NCBI GenBank assembly: GCA_022559845.1
Contig: CM040118.1
Location: forward strand, 233,911,224-233,975,223
Source: Amorphophallus konjac
Taxonomy: Eukaryota > Streptophyta > Magnoliopsida > Alismatales > Araceae
Length of the DNA: 64,000 nt
Direction of reading: 5' to 3'
Positions 22,542 to 35,704 of the stretch are shown here, one piece after another. Each line of letters starts with the position of its first letter. Position 1 is the first letter of the stretch. Under the pieces are notes generated by a model, which was not told where the DNA came from, did no database searches, and saw only the letters and a program-made list of their open reading frames with translations. The translations under genes and the position numbers were made by a program.

Positions 22542-24056
22542 TGTTGTGCATCCCTTGGTTTTGATGATGACAATAGGATATGTTTGATTAATCAAGTTTT
22601 ATCTTGTTTCATAACAAATACAAGTGGTTTGATTGTTCCTTCAAAGTAATGGATTCATGACTATTTGATGATGACAAACAATGTTTTTGATTAACTCAAT
22701 ATAAATCTGATAGTTCAAGTTACTTCTGATATGTTAAGTAATTTCAGGTCCACTGAAATCCAAGTGGAATCAACAAATCAAAAGAAGTGTCAAAGGCCGC
22801 TTGTCGACCAGGGAAGTGGTTATGGTCGACCAACGAACCCAGCCAGAAACACTTCAAGTCATCCGTCTTCTGCATGTGCCTTGGCTGTCGACCAAAGCCC
22901 CACTTCTGGTCGACCACAGAACAGACAGATCATCAGACAGAACTGACGGCCATCTGAATTTGCCCCTTGTCGACCAGCGACAAGGCTGTGGTCGACCACG
23001 GGATGCGAGTGTCAGCCAGAATGAAATCGCCATCAGGACACTGCTCGTTGTCGACCAGGGACAGTTTCATGGTCGACCACGGGTGTTATAGCGTCCAGAA
23101 CCGAACTCTAACCGAATTCTATTTTGGTTCCTTAAAACCTGCAGATTGTTGTTGCAGGTTGTTGGGTAGTTCAAATGATGAGATTCCGCACGGGAATCAA
23201 GGAGAGAATCTTGCTTAGAAGCGGTCAAACTTATTGTAGTGATCGGATTTAACCTTCTCCCTGCTTTCTAGCAGATTGACGCTTGATCTGGAATTTGAGC
23301 GGGAAGAGCTTCAGGCTTGAAAAAGTATCTGCATAAAAAGTAGAAGGCAACCGATCGCGGAGGCAAGCACACAGAGAGAACATAGAACAGAAGCTAAGAA
23401 ACACACCTACATCACAGGACGAAGTGGCTCTCCATCAACCAGAAATCTGCAGAAGACTAAAAGCATTCTCATTGCTGCAGAAGGAAGACTGGGCTTGAAG
23501 CTGTGCGACCTCCAGTAGCAAAGCAGCTGAAGGCATCCGATTGGAAGTTCTGCAGGGAGTCTACTCTTGTTATTTATGTGATTAAGTCCCAGGCTGAATT
23601 CTTTACTTTGTTACAAAAGTCTATATTCAGTCCTGTTGCATCATCCCACCTTCTCATCATTTCTATTCATCCTTACACCAAGTGTCAAGCTGTGAGGCAG
23701 CGGATTCAAGCTGTGTCAGCTGGTACAAGCTGTGTGTCAGCAGGAACAAGCTGTGTGACAGCGGTGTCTTGTGTTTTGGATTGAGATCAGAGGTTCTCAT
23801 AAGTGAAGCCTTGCTTGAGTTAAGCAAGGGGTGGATGTAAGTCTCGGGAAGAGACTGAACCACCTTAAAAATCCTATCTTGTGGTTTGCTTATGTGTGTG
23901 CGTGCTTCTCTATGTGTTTGTTTTCTTCATTGATATCAACATTAGTTCTGTAATTCGTCAATCACCTGCAACTCATTTAGTCAATAGATATTAAATCGAA
24001 AAAGGGGGAAAGATATATTCACCCCCCCTCTAGATCTATTCAGTCCGTACTCAACA
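22542..24056 (+). mobile_element. Solo copia LTR in family A LTR 1
   Basis: It begins TGTTGTGCATCCC and ends TACTCAACA, flanked by CAGCC at 22537-22541 and 24057-24061. LTRs 2 and 3 of family A read straight through the empty site (gggcccagcccacacaat), which proves the boundaries. It resembles the other copia LTRs: a GTCGAC array near its 5' end, short tandem repeats at 23690-23765, GAACCACCTTAAAAATCC at 23865-23885, and a 3' end like caccccccctctagatct. Plus orientation. No internal domain, so it is the product of LTR-LTR recombination. Confidence 0.9.
22801..23080 (+). repeat. Array of eight GTCGAC palindromic motifs
   Basis: Eight copies of a GTCGACC core occur in 280 bp, alternating between TTGTCGACCAG-like and the palindrome TGGTCGACCA. 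They lie in the first fifth of the solo LTR, the presumed U3. Spacing within pairs is about 15-25 bp, and between pairs larger. Confidence 0.85.
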
Positions 24057-24194
24057 CAGCCCACACAATCCCACTCGGTATCATTGAGTTACCCCGGGTT
24101 TAGGTGAGTGTCGAGTGAGTGACCGCCAATATCGGTCCATTCCGTTTGCGAATTGTGCTTGCCAAAATAGGTCCAAGGGCATGTCACATCAAAT

Positions 24195-24206
24195 TGGTAT
24201 CAGAGC
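24195..24206 (+). other. Primer binding site, family A internal domain 1
   Basis: TGGTATCAGAGC, a perfect initiator-Met PBS, three bases after the LTR end CATCA. The second internal domain has the same site at 29414-29425 with one change (tggtgtcagagc). Confidence 0.92.
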
Positions 24207-24282
24207 AAGTTTTAGACTTGTCTGTACTAAGTCTTGTCCTAGGGCACATTTACATTCATCAACCGGTGCATCAACCACTAGC

Positions 24283-27011
24283 ATGGCTACCTCTCTTTGG
24301 TCAAGTCCATACAATTCGGCCCTCCAGAAAGGTTCGATCGGTCCACCAATCTTGAACATCATTCTAGATGAGGACATTACCTTTGACGGATCACATTCTA
24401 GCGATTATCTTAGGTGGGAGGCTACCACAGAAAGGTACTTTGAAGAGACTTGGGTATATGGACCCGCAAGAGTCTGCAAGGCCAAGGGACGATTTCGAGG
24501 TCAAGCCAAGAGTAAGTGGGAACACATAGAGGGATTACGAAGGGTTAGGAGGCAAGAGCCCATTTCTTCATGGGATGATATGAAGGAAGAACTTAGGAAG
24601 GTCTACATCCCCAAATATTCTCACCCCTCCTACTCAAACACCCCTAGCCCGAGGAGCACTACCACTCCTCCATCCCCACCGGACCAACTTGAGACCACCT
24701 TTAGGCCTCCTCCCCCACCAATCCCAACAAATCCCTTCTCAACCATCACCGCTACACTCCGCCACCAAATCCTATACCTTAAGACCCAAATAATCCAAGC
24801 ATCCACCTCCCCACCTAACCCCATGAAAGTCCCCACTCCCCAACCAAAACCCCCTTCCGCAAATCTCACTATCCAAACCCAATTAGCCCTCACTTCCACC
24901 CCTCCACAACCGGCCGATCCCAAGGGGAAGAGACCCCTAACTGACCCGGTTTCCCCAATAAGGACCACCATTACCCCTCCATTTTCCCCTACAAGGGACA
25001 CTCCCCCCAAGACTGACCAACCCAAGCTACCTCAACCAACCCATCTCCCACTCCCTCCCCCAAAACTTCCATGTCCTAGGCCTCCACTACTTCCCTTACC
25101 AATCCCAACCCGATTCCAACCTTGCCCACCACCCCGGGTGCGCCATGCACCAACCATCATCACCATACCACCAAAAGACCCTCTCACCTCCTTGGAGGAG
25201 GAACCCATACCCGACCCCATAGTGGTGAACCCTCCGGACCCTATCCCCACCACAGAGACCACCCATGACCAAATAGAAGAAGAAACATCACATGGTGACC
25301 TTCACCTTACACCACCCTCTCTAGTTAGAGCCAAACTCATCTTAGGGGAACCCCTTGTTAGTTGGCTAAAGAAGAGCCAAATAAGAGAGATCACGGCCCA
25401 CGATTTTCCTCCCATAAAGGAAAACCTTCCCACAGTGGACATCTCCTCCTATCACACCATAATCCAAACATCATACAAAGTGGAAACCTTAGAGGACCTT
25501 CTCAAGGGCTTAGCTTGGCAATTTGAGTTGACCGGCTTGTTGACCCCCATGGCCCACCAATCTAGGAGACTTGACCTCCTACACCTTTGTGTCAGGTCTA
25601 TCACCTCGGTTTACACCATTGGTTGCTACACTAGCGACCTCCTTCTATTCCTCCCCACACCCGATGAGCCCGACCTTCTCCTCAATTTGGAGCTTCTTAT
25701 ATCGGGTGGAAAGTCAAGCCCTCCCTTCATGGCCGACCCACCCACCAAGAACTTCGGCCCAATTGTCTCATTAGAGGAGGATGACCCACCACCAGTTGAG
25801 GATCTTGAGGACATAGGGTCCCTCTCCCTCGATAACCTTTCTTATGATCCCTTTGATCCCTTCCAATGGGGGTCAAGGAACCCATGGGACCCAACCACCT
25901 TATCCACCACCCACCTTTCTCTATCCCTACCAACCATGTTTGACCCAAGCCACCCTATCCTAAACCCGGGTTACATCTTGGGAGCCATGACCTTGGGCCA
26001 CATATCCCTAGGTAATAAGGTTGTGTTCCACCCCATGATGACCACCTTCTTAGATCCATTCGATCCTTTCCAATGGGAGTTCAAAGGTCGTCCCACACCT
26101 ATACACATGAAAGTCACCATTGGGAAAAATATGCATGTGTCTAGGCTTATCACACCACTTGGCATGAACACTATGTTAGGTCCATTCATTCATATCACCC
26201 ACATGTCAAGTAGAAAGTATGAGCGGTCCATATTCGGATGTAATGGTCAACCTTCATTCATCATGGGTCTTAAGCATGTCAAAGGCATCTACGGATGTCT
26301 GGGTCCCCCGATATTTATCACCACTTTGCATGATAGGCCACCTACGGGTGCCCCAGCCCACCTAGGCTGACCAAAGTCTACACTGCATCATTGCATGATA
26401 GGTCTATTTTTGGTTGCCCAGGTCCACCCATCACCCCTAGAATGTCTGCATTCACAACATTACATAAAGAGATCCGCAAGCACATTAGCAAGAAGAATGT
26501 GACTTATAAAATGTTGGCCGACTCTCATCGACGTCACCAAAATTTCCACGTGGGTAACTTTGTGATGGTGAGGACGGAGAAGCTCTCCCCAGGAGACATC
26601 TCCAAATTGAGGCCTCGTGGGCTGGTCCCTTCTAGGTTATGAGGTACATTGGCGCTTAGTTATATCTTCTCGAGGAGTATGGAGCGGACCCCACATTCAA
26701 TGTGGTCGACGTAGTGCCCTATCAGGGCCCCACGGTGGTACCCAGTGAGGATATTGAGACTACTTCCTCCCATTGAGAGAGCACCCACCCGTGAGGAGAG
26801 TCCACTAGCCAAGAGAGCCCCAGCATGAGTAAATTGAGCAAATATTGGATGAACATGTCACTGCCATCAGGAGCAAGGTGTATGAGCGCTATCTCGTCGA
26901 GTGGACGGATCGGTCTCCTTCGGATGACTTATGGGCGATATCAGTTCTACACCCTCCAAGGAGGGAAGGACTCTTACTCGACGGAGTCGAGTTCTCCTCA
27001 CCCGGGGAGTA
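24283..27011 (+). pseudogene. Family A internal ORF, copy 1 (gag / Pro-rich / GCxGPP / GPF / chromodomain-like)
   Basis: The most likely start is the ATG at 24283 (MATSLWSS). Residues about 20-115 are gag-like (FDGSHSSDYLRWE, then SSWDDMKEELRKVYIPKYS). A long Pro/Thr/Ser-rich tract follows (about 24620-25260), then a conserved acidic region of unknown type. Next are four repeats of about 20 residues centred on (F/Y)GCxGxP, an H-V-G-N-F-V-M-V segment with LRPRG (the integrase C-terminal module), and after the main stop position a chromodomain-like YLVEWTDRSPSDDLWAI (about 26890-26940). Frameshifts: one G lost near 26337 and one near 26622 compared with copy 2. The protein would keep particle and targeting modules but no enzymes. 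Confidence 0.72.
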
Positions 27012-29410
27012 TGATGGGGGCATCTCTCGCCCCTTATTTTTCAAAACCCCGGTTGCCCGCCAGCATGGTTCCATTACGTCCGTCACATTTTTCTAAGTCA
27101 ATTCATGTAATTTTCATATTTTCTTTGAGTCATAATTATGTAATTTTGCTTTTATTTGAGTCTTGTACCTAGGTTAATGAGTCATTTACCTAGGTTAAGT
27201 TTCATTATGTTGATAGATTAGTTTATGGGCCCAATTCATTGGGCTAGGCCCAAAGACGCCCCCCCTTCCCTTGGTTATTTATCATTGTGTTAAGAGTCAG
27301 GGTCTTTTTGTAAAATATGGGTTGTCTATATATAGGACCCCATTTCCTCCCATTTGAATCAATGAATGAATGAATGAATGAAAATTTGAATTCTCTAGTG
27401 TCCAACTTAAATCTTCTTCTTTTGGTGAGAAGCCAATTGAGTGGGTGAGAAGCCCCTACCCCCTCTCTCTCTACCCCTCTCTCTAAAAAGTCATTTTCTC
27501 TCTCCTCCACTTTCTCTCTCTAAAACCTGCGCCCCTTTCTCTCTCCTCCCCTCCCAACCACCTTTTCTCTCTCCTCTTCCCTCCATTAAGGTCATTCCAA
27601 CTACCCCAACCCTCGTTACTCCACCCCTAGTCCCAAGAGACCCTCCACCAATCCATACTCCACCACCCAACCACCAACTACCCAATCCCCTTCCCTAAGC
27701 ACCCTCTCATCTCCCAAGGGAGACTTCTCCACTTCCTAAGCACCCCTTCCCTTCCCCAATACAACCCCTCCCATCCCCAAGATAAAAAAAATTAACCCCA
27801 CCCTTAAACCTATTTTCAAATATCCTTTCCCTCTCTCCCTTCCAACCAAATTCGCAGCCCCCACTCCCACCATCTGTTGGACCCCCTTCCAGACCCTATT
27901 CTCACCCTCTCACATCTTAGAACATCCCCTCCAAGGCCCCGTACAACTAGAGGTCACTCCCACACTCATCCACCGCCATTTCCCCTCCCATATACCCCAT
28001 TTCCCCCATCATCTTCAACCTATAGTTCCTAGTTCACAGGCAGCAGAGGAACACCCTGTTGCAGAGCCTGCCACATCTTCACCAGGAAGTTTCAGAGGAC
28101 ATACCATATACCATCGGAAGCATCTGCCTGTCTTCTTCGCAACGGCGGTGGTTTCGTCGTCGTCCGAGCACCGTGCTGCCCGGGAGAGCATTTCTCCCTC
28201 GACTGCGCGAAGCTTCCCTGGCAGAGCATCTGAACCTGATTGGAAGCTCTACTGCGGCGACTCTAGGACACATCTTGATGAGAGTTCTTCTACAAAAATC
28301 TTCTTCTATGAGTCTAGTTTCAGAATCAAGAAGCAGAGCTCTGTTTGGCGATCGGGGTGAAGAGTTATCATTTTCTTCCTCCTGGTGCGCGGTTCTGCCT
28401 CCTGTCAGTCTGCTCCGACACCCCTCAGTGTTTGAGTTCTACCGATCTACTCCGACATCATCTGGTGTCCCCATTGCTTGCGTTTCGAAGAGGGCTTGTC
28501 AGCGGTTCCAACGGTACCAGCCGTGCCCAAATTGAAACTGTGGAGCACCCGTGGTACCTTCATCTTCCTGCTGTTGAAGCTCTGCAATAGTCAAAATCAG
28601 AAACCTGCGGCCTTGTTCAAGCTTCTGCCCCGACCGGCACCGGTGACCAAAGAAATCAAAATAATTATGGCGTCATCCCGTTCCAGTTACGAAGAATCTC
28701 CAACTAGTCCCATCATCAACAAAATTCTGGAGTGGTCGTAGTGTCAAAACAATCAACTGCCAGTCCAGAAGCATAGAGAGTGATCAGATTCGACATCGGC
28801 TTTCTTTCTTTGCTTATAGCTCAAATTCACCCCTCGCCGCTTGGCCGGCTGAAGGCCCCTTCCCTACGTGGAGGTCAGTTGAATGTAATTTTAATTAACT
28901 CCCACCCCAAGATCCCCCCTCCTGTGAGAGGTGTAGTTTTGTAATCAATAAACAGGTCAAGCTGCCCCGACGCGGCGTGTGGGGATCCCCTCGCCTCCCC
29001 GCTCGCCCACGTCTCCGAGCGAGACCGGTTCCTTCAAACCGGTCGAGTACGTGCCCTAAACTTTGCTCCCTTTGTGCTTGTTCTTCTCATATTAGTTCAT
29101 AGACTCCGCTGGTCCGTGAAAGCGAGTGCCCGGTCCTCAAGCCCCATTGCATTGAGTGACCGCCATGGGTGAGCTAGTAACCCGTGCCCTCGGCATGACG
29201 TCAGCACCCTTGAATTGGGCTGCCATACCCTTGGGGAACACCTTTGGCTTTGCTGGCCCTCTACCAGCAAGGGCCCAGCCCACACAATCCCAATCGGTAT
29301 CACCGAGTTACCCCGGGTTTAGGTGAGTGTCGAGTGAGTGACCGCCAATATCGGTCCATTCTGTTTGCGAATTGTGCTTGCTAAAATAGGTCCAAGGGCG
29401 TGTCACATCA
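27012..29410 (+). repeat. Family A LTR 2 (2399 bp, intact)
   Basis: The cleanest LTR of the family: TGATGGGGGCATC to GTCACATCA with no insertion. A TATA box CTATATATAGG lies at 27326-27336, followed by an (AATG)n run and a long pyrimidine-rich leader region. It is the shared LTR between the two internal domains. Confidence 0.9.
27326..27336 (+). promoter_or_regulatory. TATA box of family A LTR 2
   Basis: CTATATATAGG about 315 bp into the LTR; the same site is at 39930-39940 in LTR 3 and degenerate near 20795 in LTR 1. Transcription would begin close to the (AATG)n run. Confidence 0.6.
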
Positions 29411-29501
29411 AATTGGTGTCAGAGCAAGTTTTAGACTTGTCTCTACTAAGTCTAGTCTTAGGGCACATTTGCAATCATTAACCGGTGCATCAACCACTAG
29501 C

Positions 29502-30576
29502 ATGGCTACCTCTCTTTGGTCAAGTCCATACAATTCGGCCCTCCACAAAGGTCCGATCGGTCCACCAATCTTGAACATCATTCTAGATGAGGAAATTACC
29601 TTTGACGGATCACATTCTAGCGATTATCTTAGGTGGGAGGTTACCATAGAAAGGTACTTTGAAGAGACATGGGTATATGGACCCGCAAGAGTCCGCAAGG
29701 CCAAGGGACGATTTCGGGGTCAAGCCAAGAGTAAGTGGGAACACATAGAGGGATTAAGAAGGGTTAGGAGGCAAGAGCCCATTTCTTCATGGGATGATAT
29801 GAAGGAAGAACTTAGGAAGGTCTACATCCCCAAATATTCCCACCCCTCCTACTCAAACACCCCTAGCCCGAGGAGCACTACCACTCCTCCATCCCCACCG
29901 GACCAACTTGAGACCACCTTTAGGCCTCCTCCCCCACCAATCCCAACAAATCCCCTCTCAACCATCACCGCTACACTCCGCCACCAAATCCTATCCCTTA
30001 GGACCAAAATAATCCAAGCATCCACCTCCCCACCTAACCCCATGAAAGTCCCCACTCCCCAACCAAAACCCCCTTCCACAAATCTCACTATCCAAACCCA
30101 ATTAGCCCTCACTTCCACCCCTCCACAACCGGACGATCCCAAGGGGAAGAGACCCCTAACTGACCCGGTTTCCCCAATAAGGACCACCATTACCCCTCTA
30201 TTTTCCCCTACAAGGGACACTCCCCCCAAGACTGACCAACCCAAGCTATCCCAACCAACCCATCTCCCACTCCCTCCCCCAAAACTTCCATGTCCTAGGC
30301 CTCCACTACTTCCCTTACAAATCCCAACCCGAGTCCAACCTTGCCCCCAAACCCGGGTGCGCCATGCACCAACCATCATCACCATACCACCAAAAGACCC
30401 TCTCACCTCTTTGGAGGAGGAACCCATACCCGACCCCATAGTGGTGAACCCTCCGGACCCTATCCCCACCACAGAGACCACCCATGACCAAATAGAAGAA
30501 GAAACATCACATGGTGACCTTCACCTTACACCACCCTCTCTAGTTAGGGCCAAACTCATCTTAGGGGAACCCCTTG
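29502..30576 (+). pseudogene. Family A internal ORF, copy 2, 5' part
   Basis: Same protein as copy 1 from MATSLWSS through the gag-like region (YLRWEVTIERYFEETWVYG) and the Pro-rich tract, ending at LILGEPLV where family B is inserted. No stop occurs in this part, so the frame is open for about 358 codons. It resumes at 37959. Confidence 0.78.
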
Positions 30577-32825
30577 TGATGTGACACCACCTTGGGGGTG
30601 ATGACCACAAGACAATATGACCCTTGGACCTAAGATTGCAAGCAAGCAAATTGGCGATGATACTACTCGAGCGGCTCACTCGCTTGGTGCACACTTGTGC
30701 CTATGGGTAACTAAGCGATAATGGAGAGGGTCTGGGGTGGGACAATGATGCTCCGGTGCTTGGCAAACTTGGGGAGAACCTCAATTGGTCCAGGGATGCC
30801 CACTCACGGGCGGCCGTCACACCAAGGGTGTGGGTTGAAATGGCTCGCTCATAACTCGCCCGCGATGGACACTCACGTGAACGGTAATTTGGGCCGGGCT
30901 CTCGCTCTCCGTCCGACGCAGCAAAGCAAGAATACTAAGCTAAGCAAGTGATATTAACCAGCAAGGAAAGGGGAACCGAGGCTCACCTAGCCGGCGTGAA
31001 GACGCCGACTCCGGCCGAAGACGGGGGCGAGCGGGGAGGCAAGGGTTTGCACCCGCAAGCCGCGTCGGTGTCACTTCAAAATCTACGAAAAGATTATCAC
31101 ATGAACTACACCTCTCGCAGGAGGGGTGATGTTGGGGTGGGGATTAAGCTTATTACATCCAAAACTACCTCCACGCAGGGAGGGACCTTCAGCTGGCCAA
31201 GCGGGGTGGGGAATTACGCAAAGGAAATCTGACTTGCCGAATTCCGCCGGTTTTGCCATTCTGCAGGTTGCTGGACAGTGGGGCGGTGATGATGCTATCA
31301 AAAATTCCACAGAGCTCAGATATTGATGAGACTTGCACAAAAAGCTTCCCAACTGACTGAGGGTGATGTCTGATGTTTTGGGAAGGCTCTGAAGCCCGGG
31401 GCTGATCGGGCCGGTGATTGGAACCTGGCTGCAACTTTCTATCTCTGGCGGGTGCAGGGTTGGTGCAGTCGGTTACAGAAGGTACTACGGATGCTTCCGA
31501 ACTCCGATTGGGACGAAACTGGTGGTGACACGATTGTGGATGGAGTAGCTTCGAGCAGAAGTTGACGGGACCACAATCCGAGGTCGGAGGAGAGCGAGGT
31601 AGCCAGATAAGTAGGGACAGGTCAAACCTAGACCCACAGGTGGCAGACTGCACACACCGGCGAGAAAATTCAGAACAAATAAGTCGGGCAGGCGATTGGC
31701 ATTGTTCGATCTGCTACTGATGGAGGACTGACAGAAGAAGAATTTTTTAGAAGGAAGTGTGCTCGAATTCCTCCAAGGTTGACCGCTGAACAGCTTCCAA
31801 GATCGCTCTGGCCTTCAGTCTGGGACAGATTGCGCAGTCGTTGAAGATGACGTTCCTCGGGACAGCTCCGAACTCGGATGCCAACGAAACCACTTCCGTT
31901 GGAAAGCTAACTCGCAGACGATTCCATAAATGTAGGTTTTGCCACCTGAATCTTTGAGAGATGGTCGTAGTTGCTTCTGCAAGTCACTACTTTTCTGAAA
32001 CCTGCAACAGGGACAGAATAGGTGGAGGAGAGGGTATGGGGATGGGGATGAAAATGGGCTTATTGGGTGGATGGGGAAGGGGGGGTGTGACCTTGGGTGG
32101 TTAGGGAGGTGGGGAGATGAAAGGGCACAGCCCAAGGGAGAGGGAAATTCAAAATTTGGCCTAGGGAAGGGCTCTTTCAGTCTTGGGGAGAGGGAGGGTT
32201 GCTTGGGAGAGTGGAAAGGTGCCTAGGAGAAGGGGTTTCCACCTAGGGGTTGGAGGGGGAATTGAATGAGTGCATGGGGAAGGGGAAGGGGCCTTAATGA
32301 GGGGTGAATGGGGAGGAGAGAGAATGGATTTCGAAATTGGGGTGGGGAGGAGAGAGAGAGGGGGCACAACTCACTTAGAGAGAGTGATAGTAAGAGAGAG
32401 AGAGAGGGAGATATTGAGAGGGAACTGGAAGGTGTGGAAATTTTCTGGATTCAATATTCAAGCATAATTGTTACAAATGAGAGAGGGGTGGGGCTATTTA
32501 TAGACCCCACACTTTTCATAAGACCAAACTGACCCTGACAAACTAACTAATGACCAAACAGTCCAAGGGAGGGGCGCCCCTGGGCCTAGCCCAATGAATT
32601 GGGCCCATTAACCTATCAAACCAACATAATGACTTCAAGACTTAGGAAAATGACTTTCTAACCTAGGTACATGACTCAATAAAGGGAAAATTGCATGTTT
32701 AAGACTCAAATAAAAATAAGAAAATTACATGACTCGACTCACAAACACATGAGGAACATAATGGCGTACACCGACGATCAATCCGAGCTTCAGAAAATGT
32801 GGAGGGGCAAGGGATGTCCCCATCA
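30577..32825 (-). repeat. Family B 3' LTR (left)
   Basis: Plus orientation starts TGATGTGACACC and ends GTCCCCATCA. Exactly as long as the right LTR and near identical, so a fairly recent insertion. The minus strand has a TATA box TATAAATAGC at 32493-32502. Confidence 0.92.
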
Positions 32826-35604
32826 TACCCCCGGGGTGGGGAAAACTCGACCCTGTCGAGTATGGGTCCACCGTGGAAGTAGCATCCCAAACGTAGTTCC
32901 GGGCGAACCTTGTTCTCCAAACTCGACCCATGTCCATAGCCGAGGAACGGTGCTTCCACTCGACAAAGTGGCTTGGACACACCCTTAGGCTGGCGAAGAG
33001 ATCTTGCTTTGCTTAGTATTGCCGCCATGTGCTGACGTCGGGCTCTCGGGCTAGTTTGTGGTGGCACTCCGAGGGTGTCTCTCACAAGGATAGGTGTAGG
33101 CTCAAGACACTCACTAGGATCCACCGCGGTACCCTTTGAGGGTGCCGGATCCGCCACGTGGGAAGTGGGATGAATCCCAAAACCCATTGGTAAATTTAAC
33201 CCGCAAGCCGGGTGCCAAGGCCACTCGGAACTTGGCAAGGTCCAAGTCCTCGTGCCCTCAAATTGGCGGTGACCCTAGAGTAGAGCCACTCCATAATCAT
33301 CATCATCATCAAGTTGCCAACGTGGAATTTCAAGTGGCGCTCACGAGTTTTTGCCCGCCTTTTGTAATTCTCACCGCTTTTTGCTTGATGCATGTTTTGA
33401 TGCATATGCCATGTACTAAGATGCGGTGTGAGTGAGTAGAGCGTGGTATGCAAAGGTGGTCTAGGGCAACCACATGTAGACCTATCATGCATTGATGTTA
33501 TGAAGACTTTGAATGTCTTGGGAGGACCGGGGCATCCATAGGTGTCCCTTTCATGTGTGAGTGTGATGAGTGCCGGGGGACCCGGACATCCATGAATGCT
33601 CCTAACATGCTTGAGATTTATGATGAATGATGGTGGACCATTACAACCAAATATTGACCACTCATGTTTTCTTCTTGACATGTGGGTGATATGAATGAAT
33701 GGACCCGACTTTCTAATCATGTCAAGTGGGGTGGTATGCCTAAGCACATGCATTTCAATCCTAGTGATGACTTCTATGTGCATAGGTGTGGGGTGGCCCT
33801 TGAGCTTCCATTCGTATGAGTCAAAGGGATCTAAGAAGGGAGACATCATGGAGTGGGGCCATCTATCAATCCCATTGTGTATGTTGCCTATGGTTAAGGC
33901 TTCATTGGTGTAACCCAATTCTAGGAAGGGAAGGTTTTGGGTTATCATGGGTGGTAAGGGTAGGGTAAGGTGGGTGGTGAATAAGGTGAGTGGGTTACAT
34001 TGAGATCTAGGCTCCTATAGAAAAGGGTCAAAGGGATCATGGTAAGGGTCACCTTGGTAGGGGTACTCTATGCTCTCAAGGTCCTCGAATGGTGAGTCAT
34101 CCTCCTCAATAATTGGGCCAAGGTTGCTAATGGGTTGACCGATCAAAGCACTTGGGATCTTAATGGTTGGGGAGTGGACTAGGATAGGTTCTTCCCCCAT
34201 GGGAAGAAGGAGGATGATCTCACTAGTAACTTGGCCATTAGTGTAGATGGAAGTGATGGAGCCAATGGAGGGATATGCTAGGCTAATGGTGTTAGTTTCG
34301 GACGGCCTCAAGGCTAGCATATTGGTCAAGTGAATTTGCCAATGTAGGTAGTTCACTAAGTCTCCCAAATCTTCCACACAATAAGAAGTTTGATAAGTGA
34401 CATGTGGCTGAATGGGAATGATTTGGGATTGATATCCCATGGGTAGGTGGCATGGTTGTGAACTAGGAATGGTGAGACCTTTCTTGAGCCATTGGAGTAT
34501 GGACTTATCTATGGTGAGGTTAGGTGTCTCTAGAGGAGCTAAGCTAGAGGTGTGTGAGTTGTTTGGCCTTTGGATTTCCTCTATGTTGGGAGGTGGATTC
34601 GGATGGGCATCCTTCTCCACTTGGGTAGGTGTGTGGGTAGCAACTTCTATTGCTAATGGAGTAGGGGGATCTATGGTGGGTGGTTTGGTGATAGCTAGCG
34701 TATGACACACCCGGGGTGGTGAACAAGCATGGGCTTGGGTTGGGATAGGAAGGGGAAGTAGAGGAGGCCTAGGTTGGGGAAAGATTGGTGTAGGAAGTGG
34801 GAGGTGGGTTGGGTGAGGGGTTTTGGGTTGATTTGTTTTGGGAGATGTGTCCCTTTTTGGGGACGATGGTGGGTTTGTGGTGGTGGTCAAGGGGGCTTGT
34901 GGGGTACGGGTTTGGTGAGGGGTTTTGGGTTTGGGGGTGGTGGCCATTATGGGCCTAGGTGGAGGGGTGGACACGGTGTCCACTTGGTTTTTAATGGTGA
35001 GGGTTGGATAAGTGGTGGTCACCATGGAGGGAATTGGGTCGGTTAGGGGTCTCTCGTCCTTGGGATCGTTTGGGGTGGAAGTGGGGGCTAAAGGGGCTTG
35101 ACTAGTGTAGGTTAGGGAAGGGGGGTTTGGTTGGGGTGTGGGGGCCCTCATGGGGTTAGGTGGGGAGGTGGAGGCCTTGGACACTTGGGTTCTAGTGGTA
35201 AGGGTTTGGACGGGTGGGGTTGGAGGAGTGGGAGTGCTCCTCGAGTTTTGGTAACCCGGGTAGGAGGGAGAAGATCGGGGAGTGTAGACTTTCCTAAGTT
35301 CGGCTCTCATGTTCTCCCATGTGTTAATAGGCTCTAGCCTCATAACCCTCCTAAATTGTTCAATGAACTTCCACCTATCCTCGGCATGGTACACAAGTCG
35401 ACTCTTGGTAAGGTAGATTTTCATGGGTTCAGTCATTGGATTCCTTTTAAAGTATTTGTCCATGTTTTCCTCCCACTCTAAATATGCACTAGGGTGGTAT
35501 CTGTTAAAGAGAAGGTCCTCAAATAGGACTTTGTCCAAAGGGGTGTCAATCGGACCTTTGCGTAGGGCCGAGTGAGATAGATGTGACTTACATGAAGTAG
35601 CCAT
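32826..35604 (-). pseudogene. Family B internal ORF (gag / Pro-rich / GCxGPP / GPF / chromodomain-like)
   Basis: Start at 35604 (MATSCKSH). Gag-like N-terminus YLEWEENMDKYFKRN, then W-E-N-M-R-A-E-L-R-K-V-Y. A Pro/Thr-rich middle covers about 35330-34700, and a conserved region then ends at a stop near 34015. The same frame reopens to 33196 and shows FIHITHMSRRKHEWS, four GC(N/P)G(P)P-type repeats (IFGCNGPP, IHGCPGPP, TYGCPGPP, TCGCPRPP), FHVGN and RARGLGP. Downstream in another frame a chromodomain-like VEWKHRSSAMDMGRVW is left near 32950. A CAT-repeat at about 33297-33312 adds a Met run. One in-frame stop and later frameshifts break it; no enzyme domains are present. Confidence 0.72.
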
Positions 35605-35690
35605 GCTAGTGAACAAAATAGATGCAACCGAAGACTCTAAATGCATATGAGCGTCCTAGGACCAACTTGATAGAGATAAGTTGTGAACTT

Positions 35691-35702
35691 ACTCTGATAC
35701 CA
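35691..35702 (-). other. Primer binding site of family B
   Basis: The minus strand reads TGGTATCAGAGT, the initiator-Met PBS with the last base changed. It lies two bases inside the right LTR edge at 35705, so the right LTR is the 5' LTR. Confidence 0.88.
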
Positions 35703-35704
35703 CT

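Larger units (their letters stand above)
20483..24191 (+). repeat. Family A LTR 1
   Basis: Begins TGATGGGGGCATC and ends CACATCA next to the PBS. Against LTR 2 it carries the 1515-bp solo copia LTR plus its 5-bp duplication and lacks about 215 bp (the counterpart of 29023-29236). It has an (AATG)n run near 20826-20850, a pyrimidine-rich stretch (20920-21500), and at the TATA position of the other copies (near 20795) a mutated ccacatatagg. ORFs inside it, such as 21532-21909, recur in the other LTRs but look like chance reading of LTR sequence. Confidence 0.88.

Noticed and set aside
22801..23080. Regularly spaced GTCGAC sites as a CRISPR array
   Set aside because: Repeats are about 10 bp, imperfect, irregularly spaced, and lie inside a plant LTR.
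24630..25262. Minus-strand Gly/Val-rich ORFs opposite the Pro-rich tract (also 29849-30481)
   Set aside because: Shadows of the proline-rich coding strand: codon complement of Pro/Thr-rich sequence gives long open Gly/Val frames.
32695..33238. Plus and minus ORFs around the family B LTR edge as separate genes
   Set aside because: They cross the LTR boundary and are parts of the decayed chromodomain-like tail read in several frames.
34439..35337. Plus-strand Gly/Trp-rich ORFs in family B
   Set aside because: Shadows of the minus-strand Pro-rich ORF.
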